From assembly GCA_020205615.1 (NCBI GenBank), contig CM035168.1, positions 5,088,237 to 5,152,236 of the forward strand: a stretch of 64,000 nt of DNA, given 5' to 3'. The notes beneath the pieces were generated by a model that saw only the letters and a program-made list of their open reading frames with translations, was not told the origin of the DNA and did not search any database. Source of the stretch: Panax quinquefolius. Its lineage: Eukaryota > Streptophyta > Magnoliopsida > Apiales > Araliaceae. The position numbers were made by a program, and so were the translations under genes. Shown here piece after piece: positions 1-12,725 of the stretch. The first letter of the stretch is position 1, and each line of letters opens with the position of its first letter.

Positions 1-1003
1 AGATTTTTTTCTTGTGAAATTCTTGTCTTTTAGTGTCGGGGGTTCTTATTCACGTGATACTGGCATTATTCACGAATCACTGACACTATTCACGAAAAAA
101 TTAAATTTTCGTTTTTCTTCCAAAATATCGATTATGGATACTAGCTTTGATTGTATCCATGTTTTGATCATTCTTGAATTTTACTTCACTATGGTTATTT
201 ATGAAGCATTTTTGAACTTGGACTGTTTAAAGTACGAATCCTTAATATTTGTTCTTTTGTTTCACTGAATTCGTTTTCTTTAAAATATTTTCATCATCCT
301 CGGTCCTAAATGATGATATTCTTGAATATCTTTGGCACCGTAGTGCAAAAGATGGTTGATTTTCTTATGAATATCTTTGGCTCGTAGTGCAAAGATGTAC
401 AGGTGTTGAGATGAACATGACTAACTGATGAATATCTTTGGCCTGTAGTGCAAAGATGAATATTTGATTCAAGAAGTATGTTGATTGATGTTACAGGGAT
501 AAAATATTGATGATGGACTTTTAAATTCATAGATAATAGTAGATTTCATTCTCTACGTAACTCTTCTATGAATTATTATTTCTGCTGCGAATATTGATCT
601 GAAACTTGTTGTCTATTATATTCTATCATATTTTTCTCTGTTGAAGACTAACGACAATTTGTTCTATATTATCTTAGTCATAATATTCTTTACTGGGCTA
701 GTTGAGCTCACCCTTTTACTTTTTGTTCCATTTTTCTTCTCAGGAGGCGAGAATGTAGCGAGTACTAGTCGGGGTATGGAATGAAGGTCTTAGAAAGTTA
801 TTTTAGTTGTCTTCACCATTTTTGTAAAATAATATATCAATAATTGTAATGAGGACTTATTTGAGTGTTGATATTGTCTAAAAGATAATATTTGTATTTA
901 AACTCACAGTTTTTATGTTGTATTAATAAATTTGTAGTTGTTTCTGTACCATGTTATTGACGACTCAGAATGGGTGTTGTAAACCTATTTTGGGGGCGTC
1001 ACG
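1..1003 (+). repeat. 5' LTR of element A (3' portion only)
   Basis: It matches the last kilobase of the LTR at 5769-8334, including the terminal block CTATTTTGGGGGCGTCAC. The last base reads G where other copies have A, so the canonical CA end is mutated. Three copies of a roughly 28 bp hairpin-forming unit lie at about 329-460. No real gene is present. Confidence 0.85.
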
Positions 1004-1008
1004 GTTAA

Positions 1009-1019
1009 TGGTATCGAGC
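1009..1019 (+). other. Primer binding site of element A (initiator tRNA-Met type)
   Basis: TGGTATCGAGC begins 5 bp after the LTR end. It matches the common plant PBS TGGTATCAGAGC except for one missing base, so priming may already be impaired. Confidence 0.8.
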
Positions 1020-1193
1020 TTAGGATATGATCTCTGGCAGAGATCGGGGAATAAAACTAGGAGGGGAATAGACGAGTAAAACCTTCGCTAGTGTGTCTTA
1101 CCTAATCTTATTTGTTGGTTGGTCAGTATATAGGGATATTATGTGATATGTTGATTTCTTTAATTAACCCTTGTTTTATGGTAGTATTTGAGA

Positions 1194-2195
1194 ATGTCGA
1201 CTGAGAATGTTAACAGTGGAGTAAATGAGACCGTGGAGACACCTTTACCCACCAACGAGGAAAACGTGTAACAGGCTGGCAATGTTCCTCCTGTGAACAA
1301 CACCACTGAGCAGATGATGAACGGTGGAATGTTTAGAAGCTTTTTGCAGTTCATGCAAAATCAGACGAGGGAGACTCGTGCACAAAATACAGGTGGAAAT
1401 GATAACAATGTACGGTTTGTCACAGCCAAGCAGTTCAAAGAGTTGGGAGCACCAGAATTCTGGGGAAATCCGAATCCGATTAAAGCAGAAACGTGGGTCA
1501 AACAAATTACCAAGATATTCGATGTCTTGGGATGCACAGAGAAACAGAAGGTTCCATTCGCCACTTTTATGTTCCGTAATGAGGCAGATTACTGGTGGGA
1601 ATCTGTGAAGCGTACCCATCCAGCCGCACTAAGCATGTCTTGGGAGACGTTTCAGAAACTGATCAATGAGAAGTACTTTCCTGAAAGTATTCGTCATATG
1701 AAGGAAGTGGAGTTTATTAGATTGGAACAAAATAACATGACGGTGTCCCAGTACGAGGCGAAGTTTGCAGAGTTATCCAGGTTTGTACCTCATTTGGTGG
1801 AGAATGAGGAACGTATGACGCGGATGTTTCTGAGAGGTTTGAAACCCGACATACGTCAATATCTCATTTCTCATAAATTTTCTCTCTATTCAGATGTTGT
1901 CAATAGGGCTCAATTATTAGAGCGAGATAACGAGTACGTTCAACCGAGGGACCACAACCATGATCATACTAGTGACAGCAGTCATCAGAACAACGATAAC
2001 CAGCGGAGAAAGAAAAATACGAACAAAGGCGGTAACCACTCTGGTGGTAATCATGGCCATGAAAATAGAAGAATCGAGTCAGGGGGAGATTTTAAAAAGA
2101 GGAGATTCAACAATGATAATGTGAAGACGTCGAAGACCAAAGAAAGAACTAGTTCTAAGGGAGGAGAACGACCACCACCGGTCGTATCTTTATAA
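1194..2195 (+). pseudogene. gag: gag of element A (broken)
   Basis: This encodes the capsid/nucleocapsid polyprotein that packages retrotransposon RNA. The likely start is the ATG at 1194, about 175 bp after the PBS, because gag of element D starts at an equivalent ATG with similar downstream sequence. A TAA at 1269-1271 interrupts codon 26; the frame then stays open to 2195. The Retrotrans_gag core is visible around YWWESVKRTHPAALSMSWE and FLRGLKPDIRQYL, followed by a basic, Asn/His/Gly-rich nucleocapsid region. A frameshift near 2185 separates it from the zinc knuckles. The TAA indicates a dead copy. Confidence 0.88.
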
Positions 2196-3369
2196 ATGTG
2201 GAAAAGAGGGACATATCATTGGCCGCCCACAACAGTTCAAGGTATGTTATAATTGTGGAAAAGAAGGACATATCGCTCGAGATTGTACGGTAGCGAAACC
2301 AAGTCCAGCGGGGTTGGTGACTCAAAAGGCTGTCCTAGAAAAGTCAAAGTCAACGGTTCCTAGAAGAGCGTTTGTCGTGATTGGTCAAAATGAGAGGAAC
2401 CCAAACGAGGTGATCACGGGTAAGCTAATCATAAATTCTTGTGAAGTTTATACCTTACTAGATACCGGTGCTACCCATTCATTTATCTCTCCTGCTTGTG
2501 CTCAACGTTTAAACTTAACTCTGGAGAGATTAGACTTTGATTTATCTGTGGAGACTCCGTTAGGAGAAACTTTTATCACATCCACTGTTTATAAATCTTG
2601 TTTGATCCAAGTTGGCACAATCACATTACCTGTTGATCTTATCTCTTTAAAGATACTTACTTTTGATGTGATTTTAGGGATTGATTGGTTAACTACTCAT
2701 CATGCCAAAATTGATTGTTTTCATAAGGTTGTTAGTTTTCATAATACTAACCAACCTGTGGTACGAATTCAAGCAACTAAACCATTAAAATCAATCACTA
2801 TCATTTCAAGTCATAAAGCTATTCGTTTATTGAAAAACGGATGTCAAGATTTCTTAGCCCATGTTATGGATTTGAATAAAGACACGTCGGATTTGAATAA
2901 TATTCCTGTTGTTAGTAAATTTTCTGACATATTTCCTGAAGAACTTCCCGGTCTACCCCCAAAACGTGAAGTTGAATTCTTTATTGATCTTGAACTTGGT
3001 ACAAAGCTCATTTCTAAAACCCCATATCGAATGGCTCCTATTGAACTTCAGGAGTTAAAGGTCCAACTACAGGAGTTGTTGGATATTGGTTTCATTCATC
3101 CTAGTACATCTCTTTGGGGTGCTCCTGTTTTATTTGTAAAGAAGAAAGACGAGAGTATGCGGCTTTGTATTGACTACCGGGAATTGAACCATGTCACTAT
3201 CAAGAATAGGTATTCGCTACCTCGTATTGATGACCTGTTTGACCAGTTACAAGGAGCACAATTCTTTTCAAAGATCGATCTTAGATTACGGATATCATCA
3301 CCAAGATTAGAATCGAGGATATTCCAAAGACTGCCTTCAGAACTCGGTACGGGCATTATGAATTCTTAG
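2196..3369 (+). pseudogene. pol: pol of element A, part 1: zinc knuckle, aspartic protease, start of RT (broken)
   Basis: Read in the frame of position 2245. A complete CCHC knuckle, [14 protein letters not shown], lies at 2245-2286; the preceding knuckle lost its first Cys at the frameshift that ends gag. The pepsin-like protease has an intact active site, [12 protein letters not shown], near 2455-2490. RT begins near 3000 with FVKKKDE and [19 protein letters not shown]. Around 3285 small indels destroy the frame just after FFSKIDL, so the ORF runs out of frame to 3369. The family is Ty3/gypsy (protease, then RT, RNase H and integrase). Expression as one polyprotein is not possible. Confidence 0.88.
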
Positions 3370-4407
3370 TCGTGTCTTTTGGATTGACTAATGCTCCTGC
3401 GGCTTTTATGGATATGATGAACCGGATATTCAAGGAATATTTGGATCAGTTCGTTGTTGTTTTTATTGATGATATCCTCATATATTCCAAAAGTCGTGAA
3501 GATCATGAGAACCATTTGAAGTTGGTACTCCAAAGGCTTCGTGAAAACAAGCTATACGCTAAGTTGAAGAAATGTGAGTTCTGGCTTGAGGAAGTAGCAT
3601 TCCTTGGGCACGTGGTGTCAAAACATGGAGTATCTGTTGACCCGACGAAGATTGAAGCAATACAAAGTTGGGAGCAACCAAGACGATGGCAAAATGCGTA
3701 GCTTTCTGGGCCTAGCTGGTTATTATCGGAGATTCGTGGAAGGATTTTCTCGAATCGCTACCCCGTTAACTCAACTAACTCGAAAAGATACAAAATTCGT
3801 ATGGAGCGAGGAATGCGAAAAGAGTTTCCAAGAGCTTAAGAGGAGACTCATTTCGGCACCTATTCTGACAATACCATCTGGTTCAGATGGATTTGTTATC
3901 TACAGCGATGCTTCGGGCAAAGGGTTAGGATGTGTTCTCATAAAACATGGGAAAGTCATAGCCTATGCCTCGCGATAACTTAAAGAATATGAGAGGAATT
4001 ATCCTACTCATGATCTAGAGTTGACAACAGTCGTTTTCACGCTAAAGATCTGGAGGCACTATCTATATGGAGAGAAAGTGGAGATATATTCAGACCATAA
4101 AAGCCTCAAATATTTCTTCACCCAAAAGGTACTCAACATGCGGCAACGACGTTGGCTCGAGCTGTTAAAAGATTATGACCACACCATTCAATACCATCCT
4201 GGAAAAGCAAACGTGGTAGCTGACGCGTTGAGTAGAAGATCATATGCAGGAACGAGTGCGATGATGTCAAGTATATGCATAGAAACAACTTTAATCGATA
4301 AAGTTAAAGTTGCTCAAGCCATAGACCCGGAGCTAATGCGTATGAAGAAAAAAGTACAAGAAGGTGCTATTCCAGAAGCAAAAATCGATGAAGAAGGAAT
4401 ACTTTGA
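3370..4407 (+). pseudogene. pol: pol of element A, part 2: RT palm/thumb and RNase H (broken)
   Basis: [17 protein letters not shown] and the catalytic FIDDILIYS motif (near 3455-3485) identify RT. A frameshift near 3690 moves the frame into [22 protein letters not shown]. RNase H shows VIYSDASGKGLGCVL (near 3897-3940), then [12 protein letters not shown] and [13 protein letters not shown] up to about 4230. A TAA at 3976-3978 replaces a Gln codon (CAA to TAA fits) and a TGA at 4405-4407 replaces an Arg codon; the fragment at 35441 keeps CGA at that place. Everything from 3604 to 5757 is otherwise in one frame, so point mutations rather than rearrangement broke it. Confidence 0.88.
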
Positions 4408-5757
4408 GTACACTCCAGACTTTGTGTTCCTAACGACTCTAATTTGAAGTATAAGATCATGACGGAGGCACATAATACACCGTTAGCAATCCATCCTGGA
4501 AGTACAAAAATGTATCGTGATCTTCGACATACATTTTGGTGGAACAATATGAAGAGAGAGATTGCAAAGTTTATCTCGAGGTGTTTAACTTGTCAACGTG
4601 TAAAGGCGGAGCATCAAGTGCCTAAGGGTCCATTGCAACCACTTGAGATCCCGAAATGGAAGTGGGAACACATTACCATGAATTTCGTTACGGGTCTTCC
4701 CACAGTTTCTCAAGGTATAAATGCTATTTGGGTTATTGTTGATAGATTAACTAAGTCTGCTCATTTCTTGCCGATACGGGAGACTTATTCCCTTGAACGT
4801 CTTGCTCATATGTATGTAAATGAGATTGTGAGATTGCATAGCATGCCAGTATCCATAGTTTTGGACCGTGACCCAAGATTCACTTCACGATTTTGGGTTA
4901 GTTTGCAAAAAGCTATGGGCACGAATTTACGATTCAGTTCGGCATACCATCCTCAAACGGACGGATAATCAGAGAGGACTATTCAAACTCTTGAAGATCT
5001 ATTAAGACTCTGTGTACTAGACTTCAAAGGGAGTTGGGATAAGTATTTACCATTGGTGGAATTCTCCTATAACAACAGTTATCAGGCAAGTATAGGGGTA
5101 GCTCCATTCGAAGCATTGTATAGAAGAAAGTGTCGCTCTCCAGTATGTTGGGATGAGGTGTGTGAAGCAACATTGTTGGGACCAGAGTTGGTACGTATTA
5201 CTACAGAAAAGATCCAAATGATTCGACAACGTATATAAACGGCACAAGATCGACAAAAGAGTTATGCGGATCTTCATTGAAAGGATGTGGAATTTAGTAT
5301 TGGGGATCATGTATTGTTGCGTGTTGCCCTATGGAAGGGAGTAACAAGATTCGGGAAGAGAGGAAAGCTCAATCCATAATTTATTGGTCAATTTTAGATT
5401 CTTGACTGAGTAGGAAATGTAGCCTATAGACTCGCGTTACCTCCAAGTATGTCTTGTGTTCATAATGTTTTTCATATATCTGTGCTTTGTAAATATGTGA
5501 AAGACCCGAACCACATTATTGAGTTAGAACCGGATGAGATAGCCGAAGACTTAACGTACGAAGAGGTACATGTCAATATCTTGGATAGGAAGGAGCATGT
5601 CTTACGTACAAAGGTCATACCACAAGTCAAAGTTTTGTGGAGGAACCATGCTATTGAGGAAATGACCTGGGAGTTGGAAACGGAAATGAAAGCGAGGTAT
5701 CCTCACCTTTTTGAAACACCAGGCACGTACGTTAATTTCGAGGACAAAATTTCATAA
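4408..5757 (+). pseudogene. pol: pol of element A, part 3: integrase with chromodomain-like C terminus (broken)
   Basis: The integrase HHCC zinc region is visible from HPGSTKMYRDLRHTFWW to CLTCQRVKAEHQ (about 4491-4620). The catalytic core includes FVTGLP, VDRLTKSAHFLP, DRDPRFTSRFW and YHPQTDG. Stops lie at 4966-4968, 5236-5238 and near 5405, with the same frame kept before and after. The tail at about 5630-5720, KVLWRNHAIEEMTWELE then YPHLFE, is chromodomain-like; in chromoviruses this module steers integration to heterochromatin. The frame ends at 5757, next to the PPT. Confidence 0.87.
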
Positions 5758-5767
5758 GGAGGGGAGG
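5756..5767 (+). other. Polypurine tract of element A
   Basis: AAGGAGGGGAGG lies directly before the 3' LTR, the expected plus-strand primer site. The same purine run precedes the 3' LTR of element B. Confidence 0.85.
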
Positions 5768-5768
5768 T

Positions 5769-8334
5769 TGTAAGACCCCAACTTATTATAAATGAAATTA
5801 AATTTCCTCTATTTATTATTTTGAAATAGTAAGGGTTGATTTGATTAATGTGGTTAGTAATGGGTAAAATGCAAAAATATTTCGAATAAATAAGTGGTTA
5901 TAAAATATTCATTTTTATCGGAGAATATTCGTTTGGTCGTGGAATATTCTTACTGTCGGGAAATATTCGTACGACGGTGTAGCCTTGTGTGGGCCCCATA
6001 ACGGAAAGTGATTGGATGTAGAAAACGACAATTATAAGTTGTTTATAAATAACGACGTAGTTGTTACCGTTAATACTGTTGGAATACTCGGTGGTTAAAA
6101 CACGATGAAGAGCACGCGTATTGTACCAATTATTGATTCTTACGTGAAGGCAATACTCAATAATTGTTACGATAATTATTTATTTAATATTTTATTTTAT
6201 TGATTGATAATTGCTACGTTGATATTTTATATTATTGTTTTTTCATTACACTACGATATTTTCCTTTATCAGATTAATAATTCATATTATTTGAATAATA
6301 TTATTAGATAACATTATTGGTAATGTCTAGAAAGTTACATCTAAGGAGATGTTTGGTCACCTAATTGCGGCCACCAGAAGAGAAATCCTTATTGAAAAGC
6401 CCCCTCTTTCTCAGGAGCGGCACAGTTGCCGATATTGTGATTCTCATAATATTATTTGTGAATAATTAATTATTGATTTATATGATAAGGAAAATATTCA
6501 TTTTATGTGGATATAGATGGAGAAAATTTTAAAGTGACAATTGTTGAAAAATTGATATTTTATCTTTTCTGATAAATAATTCATTTAAATATATTATTAT
6601 ATTTTAATAATATAATAATGATGATATTTTTACAATGAATGCGGGATATATGAGTATATGAGGAGGAGTATTTTTGTTACTAAATTTTTTTAAAACATGT
6701 TAAACATGTTCGTGGACCCCATTTCTTGACTGAAATTTGATTATAGCTTGTAAAATCGCCCGTTTGTGGATTTCGGTCAATTTTTATTTGGAATTTGGAA
6801 AAACTTTCTTCTGTAAAGTTGTAGAGAATGGAATTTCCTATGGAAAAGACATAAGGTTTGAATTTTTCTGATAAAAGAGCTATTTATTATGAATTATTGA
6901 AGTTCCGAAGTTCCGGAATAATTAATTTTTGAAGTTTTAATTATTTTTTTAAGAAAAAAGTTTTTTTCATTATTGGTGGGCCCCACATGTGTGGTAAATG
7001 AGCTGAAATCAGATTTCTAAGATGGGCGTGAAACTTTTATAATTATATTAATATTTTATTAAATTTTCTGCTTTGGTGTTCTAAGTATTTTCCTATAAAT
7101 AGAGTGCTTATGTTAGAATTAAAAATCACACCAGAAACTGAAGTTTTCTCTCTCTATATTATCGAGCGTATTTTTGTGAGTATTTTGATACTTTGAGTGT
7201 TGCTATACGGTGCAAGTTCCTTCAACGTTATATCTGATATTCCAGCCAGAAGTACTATTCTTTTTGAGGTAAGGGATGTTATATTTTTAAAAAAAATGAT
7301 ATTATTTCTTCTAATATCATTATGCTAGATTATTGGTAAGTCTTTTCTTGTGAAATTCTTGTCTTTTAGTGTCGGGGTTACTATTCATGTATACGACACT
7401 ATTCACGAATACGGCACTATTCACAGAAAAATTAAATTTTCGTTTTTTTTTTCAAAATATCGATTATGGATACTAGCTTTGATTGTATCCATATTTTGAT
7501 CATTCTTGAATTTTACTTCACTATGGTTATTTATGAAGTATTTTTGAACTTGGATTGTTTAAAGTACGAATCCTTAATATTTGTTCTTTTGTTTCATTGG
7601 ATTTGTTTTCTTTAAAATATTTTTCATCATCCTTAGTCCTAAATGATGATATTACTGAATATCTTTGGCCTGTAGTGCAAAGATGGTTGATTTTCTTATG
7701 AATATCTTTGGCCCGTAGTGCAAAGATGTACAGGTGTTGAGATGAACATGACCAACTGATGAATATCTTTGACCTGTAGTGCAAAGATGAATATTTGATT
7801 CAAGAAGTATGTTGATTGATGTTATAGGGATAAAATATTGATGATGGACTTTTAAATTCATAGATATTAGTAGATTTCATTCTCTACGTAACTCTTCTAT
7901 GAATTATTATTTTCGCTGTGAATATTGATTTGAAACTTGTTGTCTATTATATTCTATCAGATTTTTCCCTATTGAAGACTAACGATAATTTTTTCTATAT
8001 TATCTTAGTTATAATATTCTTTACTGGGCTAGTTGAGCTCACCCATTTCCTTTTTGTTCCATTTTTCTTCTCAGGAGGCGAGAATGTAGCGAGTACTAGT
8101 CGGGGTATGGAATGAAGGTCTTAGAAAGTTGTTTTAGTAGTCCTCACCATTTTTGTAAAATAATATATCAATAATTGTAATGAGGACTTATTTGAGTGTT
8201 GATATTGTCTAGAAGATAATATTTGTATTTAAACTCACAGTTTTTATGTTGTATTAATAAAGTTGTAGTTGTTTCTATACTATGTTATTGACGACTCAGA
8301 ATGGGTGTTGTAAACCTATTTTGGGGGCGTCACA
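5769..8334 (+). repeat. 3' LTR of element A, complete (2566 bp)
   Basis: It begins TGTAAGACCCCAACTTATTA and ends GGGGGCGTCACA, so it has TG/CA ends. It contains a TATA box (7094), several ATTCACGAA-type repeats (about 7370-7430) and three hairpin-forming units (about 7658-7790). No host gene is seen. The bases after it (CCTAA, 8335-8339) would be one TSD copy. Confidence 0.9.
7094..7102 (+). promoter_or_regulatory. TATA box of the element A 3' LTR
   Basis: TATAAATAG follows a stretch shared by the other LTRs and precedes a pyrimidine-rich leader (TTTTCTCTCTCTATATT). The same arrangement occurs in every gypsy LTR of the window, so it is probably the U3 promoter. Confidence 0.65.
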
Positions 8335-9396
8335 CCTAACCTATCAAATTCTCTGCCTAACCATTCAATTCTAAGATTGAGGGCCCACTTTTGAGAAAAC
8401 AAGCTTTGCAGGCAAAATTAACAAGCCACCAAAAAGAAAAGAATGTGCAGAGGTGGACGGAAAGAAAAATAATATGATAACATTCACTTCACTTTTATTC
8501 ACATGCTGAAAATTATATATAATAATAATAATAATATTACCATTTAAATTATAAAAAAAAATTATATTATTATATTATCACATTATTATAATGTAATATT
8601 ATAATAATATATTTGAATAAATATTTTATCGAAGAAAATAATTGCCAAACTTTCAACAAATGATTCATGCTAAATTCCTTCATTTATATCACAATTGAGC
8701 CAATATCCATCACATAATAATTATTCACAATTAATATTATAAGCTCGCAATATTAACAACTAGATCATTCCCTTGAAAGAGGGGGCTTTCCGATAAGGAT
8801 TTATTCTTATTGACGCGAAATTATATAATCTAACCATTTTCCTTGATAGAATTTTTTAGACATTGCCAATAATACTAACTAATAATATGAATAATTATGT
8901 CGTGTCAATTAATATAAATTATTTTATACTGTGGCAATAATTGAATCAATTATATGAGATACTGTGCAATATTTTCTATGACAATTATTGAATGAAACTG
9001 AGTGACTTCTTACATAAGAATCAATAATCAGAAATACTGTTCAATATCGTGTGCTACTGTGCAACCACGCATATTACTGTAATTTTATCACCAGGTATTT
9101 TAATAGTTAACGGTAAAAGTTTTGGCGTTATTTTTATAAAAAGGTTATTTATGTCGTTTTCTATATCCGGCAGTTATTCCATTATGTGGTCCACCAATGA
9201 TTGTGCCGTCGTATGGATAGTCCCCGACAAAAAGAATATTCTCCGACCAAACGAATATTTTTATGACTACTTGCTTACTTTGTAAAAATTGCACATTTCA
9301 CCCATAACTAAATCATTATATCAAATAAACACCTTATTATTCAAAATAATAATTAGAGAAATTAAATTTTTATTCATAAAAAGTTGGGGTCTTACA
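8335..9396 (-). repeat. 3' LTR of element N, truncated
   Basis: On the minus strand it starts at 9396 with TGTAAGACCCCAACTTTTTA. It shares the first kilobase of the LTR family: the GAATATTC motifs, the TTATTGATTC repeats and the GAAAGCCCCCTCTTTC block. The part nearest 8335 has diverged. Confidence 0.75.
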
Positions 9397-9813
9397 GCAT
9401 ATTCCACCCTTAATTGCTTCGTCATACTCCTGATCCATGATCTGAATTATTAATCTTCGATCCATATCGAATTAGGGTTGACCGCTCTGTACAGGGTAAT
9501 TCAAAACTTGATGTTGGGTTCTCCTAATTGCTGTCCAAAAAGAAAAATACATATCATCTATTTTAGCCTTCTTGGATCAGACCTCTCTATCTACAATATC
9601 AACGTGTCGTGTAACTTTTTCCCATGCATCCTCCATTCTCACTCGTTCAGTTGTTTCTTTTTTTAGATGATCTTTGACATTTGCATTCTCAGATTTCAGC
9701 TATATTATCATATACTCTGCCAAAGAGAGCTTCTGTTCAAGCATCCCATATCGGGTAGCAAAATATTAAATTGTTGCATCTCTTTGTTCCACGTTCGCCT
9801 GTCGTTCTTTATT

Positions 9814-9999
9814 CTATTCTTCTAACTCACGAATACGTTCTTGCAGTTTAATATTTCGAACATAAAATTCTCCTAATAAATCCTCCTCAGGTTCCTTTTC
9901 TTCCTCACTCTCAGCTGTTACCTCTGTGACTAGCTCGGGTTCAAGTATTAATTTTTCACTCATCACATTGATATCTCTAATTTCTTCTTTGTTTGACAT
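9814..9999 (-). pseudogene. gag-like N-terminal ORF of element N (broken)
   Basis: An ATG at 9999, about 120 nt downstream of the PBS, opens a 61-codon frame rich in Glu and Lys (for example EEEKEPEEDLLGEF and KLQERIRELEE), which looks like a coiled coil. A TAG ends it, and similar charged sequence continues past the stop. Its position right after the PBS suggests the N terminus of a gag-type protein, but no gag domain is recognisable and it does not resemble gag of A, C or D. It may be a chance or relic ORF. Confidence 0.4.
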
Positions 10000-10116
10000 C
10001 CTACAATTAATTTTAATAACTTAATTAGTACTCCCTAATAAAAATCTTTGTTATAACAAGATTATACTCCAATATTTGTTCTAATCCCAGATGTCCACCA
10101 GAGATCATATCCCTAA

Positions 10117-10128
10117 GCTCTGATACTA
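10117..10128 (-). other. Primer binding site of element N
   Basis: The minus strand reads TAGTATCAGAGC, one change (G to A) from the initiator tRNA-Met PBS TGGTATCAGAGC. It starts 2 bp from the LTR end at 10131 and fixes the minus-strand orientation. Confidence 0.8.
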
Positions 10129-10130
10129 AT

Positions 10131-12725
10131 TGTGAAGCCCCCAAAATAGGTCTACACAACCCATTCTGATTCGCCAAATACATGGTACAAAATTCAAATA
10201 CAAACTTTATTTATACAATCATTAATTGTCGTGTAAAATACGACAAAATATAAGCTGTGAGTTTTAATACAAATATTGTCTTGTAGACAATATCCAAACT
10301 CAAATAAAATCCTCATTATAATTATTATCACACTATTTTACAAAATAATGAGGATTACTCTAATAACCAACTTGGACCATTACTCCACTCCCCGACTAGT
10401 CCCAACTACATTCTCACCTCTTGAGAAGAACAATGGAACCAAAAGGAAAAGGGTGAGCTCAACTAGCCCAATAAAAAATATTATGACTAAGATAATGAAG
10501 AACGAATTATCCTTAGTCCTCAACAGTAAAAAATCTAATAGAATTCAATAGACAATAACTTTTAAATCAACAACTGCAGCGGAAATAACAATCCATTAGA
10601 AGAGTCAAGTAGAGCATGATGTCTACTATCTTCAATGATTTAAAAATCCATCATCAATATTCTATCCCTGTAATACCAATCAATAATTATTTCAGATCAA
10701 TGAATTATCCATGCACTACGGGCCAAGGATATTCGTATATATCACCAGTGGTCATGATCATGCCAAACACTTGTCCATCTATGTACTACGGGCCAAAGAG
10801 CACTTTTACCACAATATTTTTTTGTAATATTACATGTCATGATTATACCAATACACAATTTCTGGTCATAATCATACCAATCAAGAGTCCATCTATGCAC
10901 TACGGGCCAAAGATGACTTTAACCACAATATAAACATGAGGATGATGACAATGATATAAGGAATCAATCAAGTGGGATTAAGGATATTTATAATTCAATT
11001 TATCAAGAGTTCAAGAATGTTGAAATTGCCAACATGATAACTAATTATGGAGTAAAATTCAAGAATGATATTCATGTATCAAAAATAATTTGGAAAGAAA
11101 AAAAACTAATTTTATCGTGAATAGTACCCCGAATGAATAGTATCCTGAGTGAATAGTACTCCGTGAATAATACCTCGATATGAAAAGATTAAAATTTAAT
11201 AAGAAAGTTCAAACCAATATTCCAGCGAAATGATATATGATGAAGCGCAAACTATTGAGTATATTCTACTAATTTCAGGAATTATATAAGCAATACGTAT
11301 CAAAGTAAGTGTAGATTTAGGAATATAAAACGAAATAATATATATTACTTACATACTATAGAGTGTGGAAGAAACTAATATTTCTTACGAATATTGAACG
11401 AAAATAATATCTCTTACCTTAGTAGGAGAGTAAATATGACTAGTATAGCGAAGATATTCTTGACGAAATCTTTCACTATTAGCTACACTCAAAGTATACT
11501 TATACTAAAAAAAAATACGCACAATATTATAGAAGAAGAATTCTCTGATTCTGGTGTGATTTTCATTTCTTAATTAAGCATCCTATTTATAGAAGAATGA
11601 CAGGGCACTATTTAAAATTTTCATGGGTGAAACAGAACGAATTCACGGACGGACAAATTCAACGAAAATTGATTTTACTATTCATCACTGTGCAATAAAA
11701 TATTCTAATAACACAAAAACTTTATATAAAATATAATATATTCTAATTATAATCTAATAAAAAATAACTTTATATATATTATAAAAAGTATTCTTTTTTA
11801 TATAAAAAGTTTTCTGTTTTATTATTATTATTATTATTATTATTATAATAAAACAAAATTGAGACAACTTTCTACTGGCGATTTTGAAAAATGAGTAAAT
11901 GGGGGTTCATGTAATAAGACAAACTTACAATAAATACTTCATGAAAAACTCCTCTGTTTATATCAAAAATTGAATAAATATTTACCACAAATCACTTATC
12001 TTCAATAAACATATTTTAATCTTTCAATAATTATTCACCATTAATATTATAACTCACAAAATTGACAACCAGATCATTCTAAAGAAAGAGGGGGCTTTTC
12101 GATAAAGATTTCTCCTTATTGACGCACAATTAAATAACCTAACCCCTTTACTCGACAGAACTTTCTAGACATTATCAATAATGCAAATAATAATATGAAT
12201 AATTGTGTCGTCTCAATTATTGATTTAATAATATAAAATATTCTACAGATAATACTATGACAATAATTGAATCAATAATATGAGATACTATGCAACAACT
12301 ACTTTGGTAATTATTGAATGAAACTGAGTGACTTCTTACGTAAGAATCAATAATCAGAGATATTGTTAGCAATACCATGCTCTTCATGCAAACCACGCCA
12401 GACATCGCACTTTTATCACCGAGTATTTCAACAGTTAACGACAAAAGTTTTGCCGTTATTTTTTATAAAAATATTATTTTTGTCGCTTTCTATATCCGAT
12501 AGTCATTCCATTGTGGGGTCCACCAATGATTGTGTCGTCATACGAATATTCCCCGACAAAAAGAATATTCTCCTACTAAACGAATTTTTTATGACAACTT
12601 GTTTACTTTACAAAATTTGCACATATCACCCATAAATATACCATTATATCAAATCAATACCTTATTATTCAAAATAATATTTAGATAAATTTAAATCTTT
12701 ACTCATAAAAATTTGGGGTCTTACA
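10131..12725 (-). repeat. 5' LTR of element N, complete (2595 bp)
   Basis: It runs from TGTAAGACCCCAAATTTTTA (12725 downward) to GGGGGCTTCACA (10131). A TATA box lies at 11583-11591 (minus), a TAT/TTA microsatellite at 11819-11850, degenerate hairpin units containing ACTACGGGCCAAAGA near 10700-10920, and a TTCTTACGTAAGAA palindrome at 12333-12346. Confidence 0.85.
11583..11591 (-). promoter_or_regulatory. TATA box of the element N 5' LTR
   Basis: The minus strand reads TATAAATAG at the same relative place as in the other LTRs, upstream of an AAAATCACACCAGAATCAGAG leader-like stretch. Confidence 0.6.

Larger units (their letters stand above)
1..8334 (+). mobile_element. Element A: Ty3/gypsy chromovirus-like LTR retrotransposon, 5' end outside the window
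   Basis: Order seen on the + strand: 3' part of the 5' LTR (1-1003), PBS (1009-1019), gag (1194-2195), pol with protease, RT, RNase H and integrase (about 2196-5757), PPT (5756-5767), complete 3' LTR (5769-8334). The integrase ends in a chromodomain-like tail, which with the long LTRs suggests the Del/Tekay branch of chromoviruses; the clade is inferred. The two LTRs look nearly identical where both are present, so insertion is fairly recent, yet the coding region has many stops and frameshifts. It seems to have landed in the LTR of element N, whose sequence resumes at 8335; the other TSD copy would lie before the window. Confidence 0.9.
8335..12725 (-). mobile_element. Element N: minus-strand Ty3/gypsy element with a drastically shortened interior
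   Basis: Reading the minus strand: complete 5' LTR (12725-10131), PBS (10128-10117), a 734 bp interior (10130-9397) with a short broken gag-like ORF, then the first 1062 bp of the 3' LTR (9396-8335). The 3' LTR is cut where element A ends, which suggests A inserted into it. No protease, RT or integrase remains, so it would depend on other elements. Its right edge touches Mutator-like transposase sequence at 12726, so N probably inserted into that element. Confidence 0.8.
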
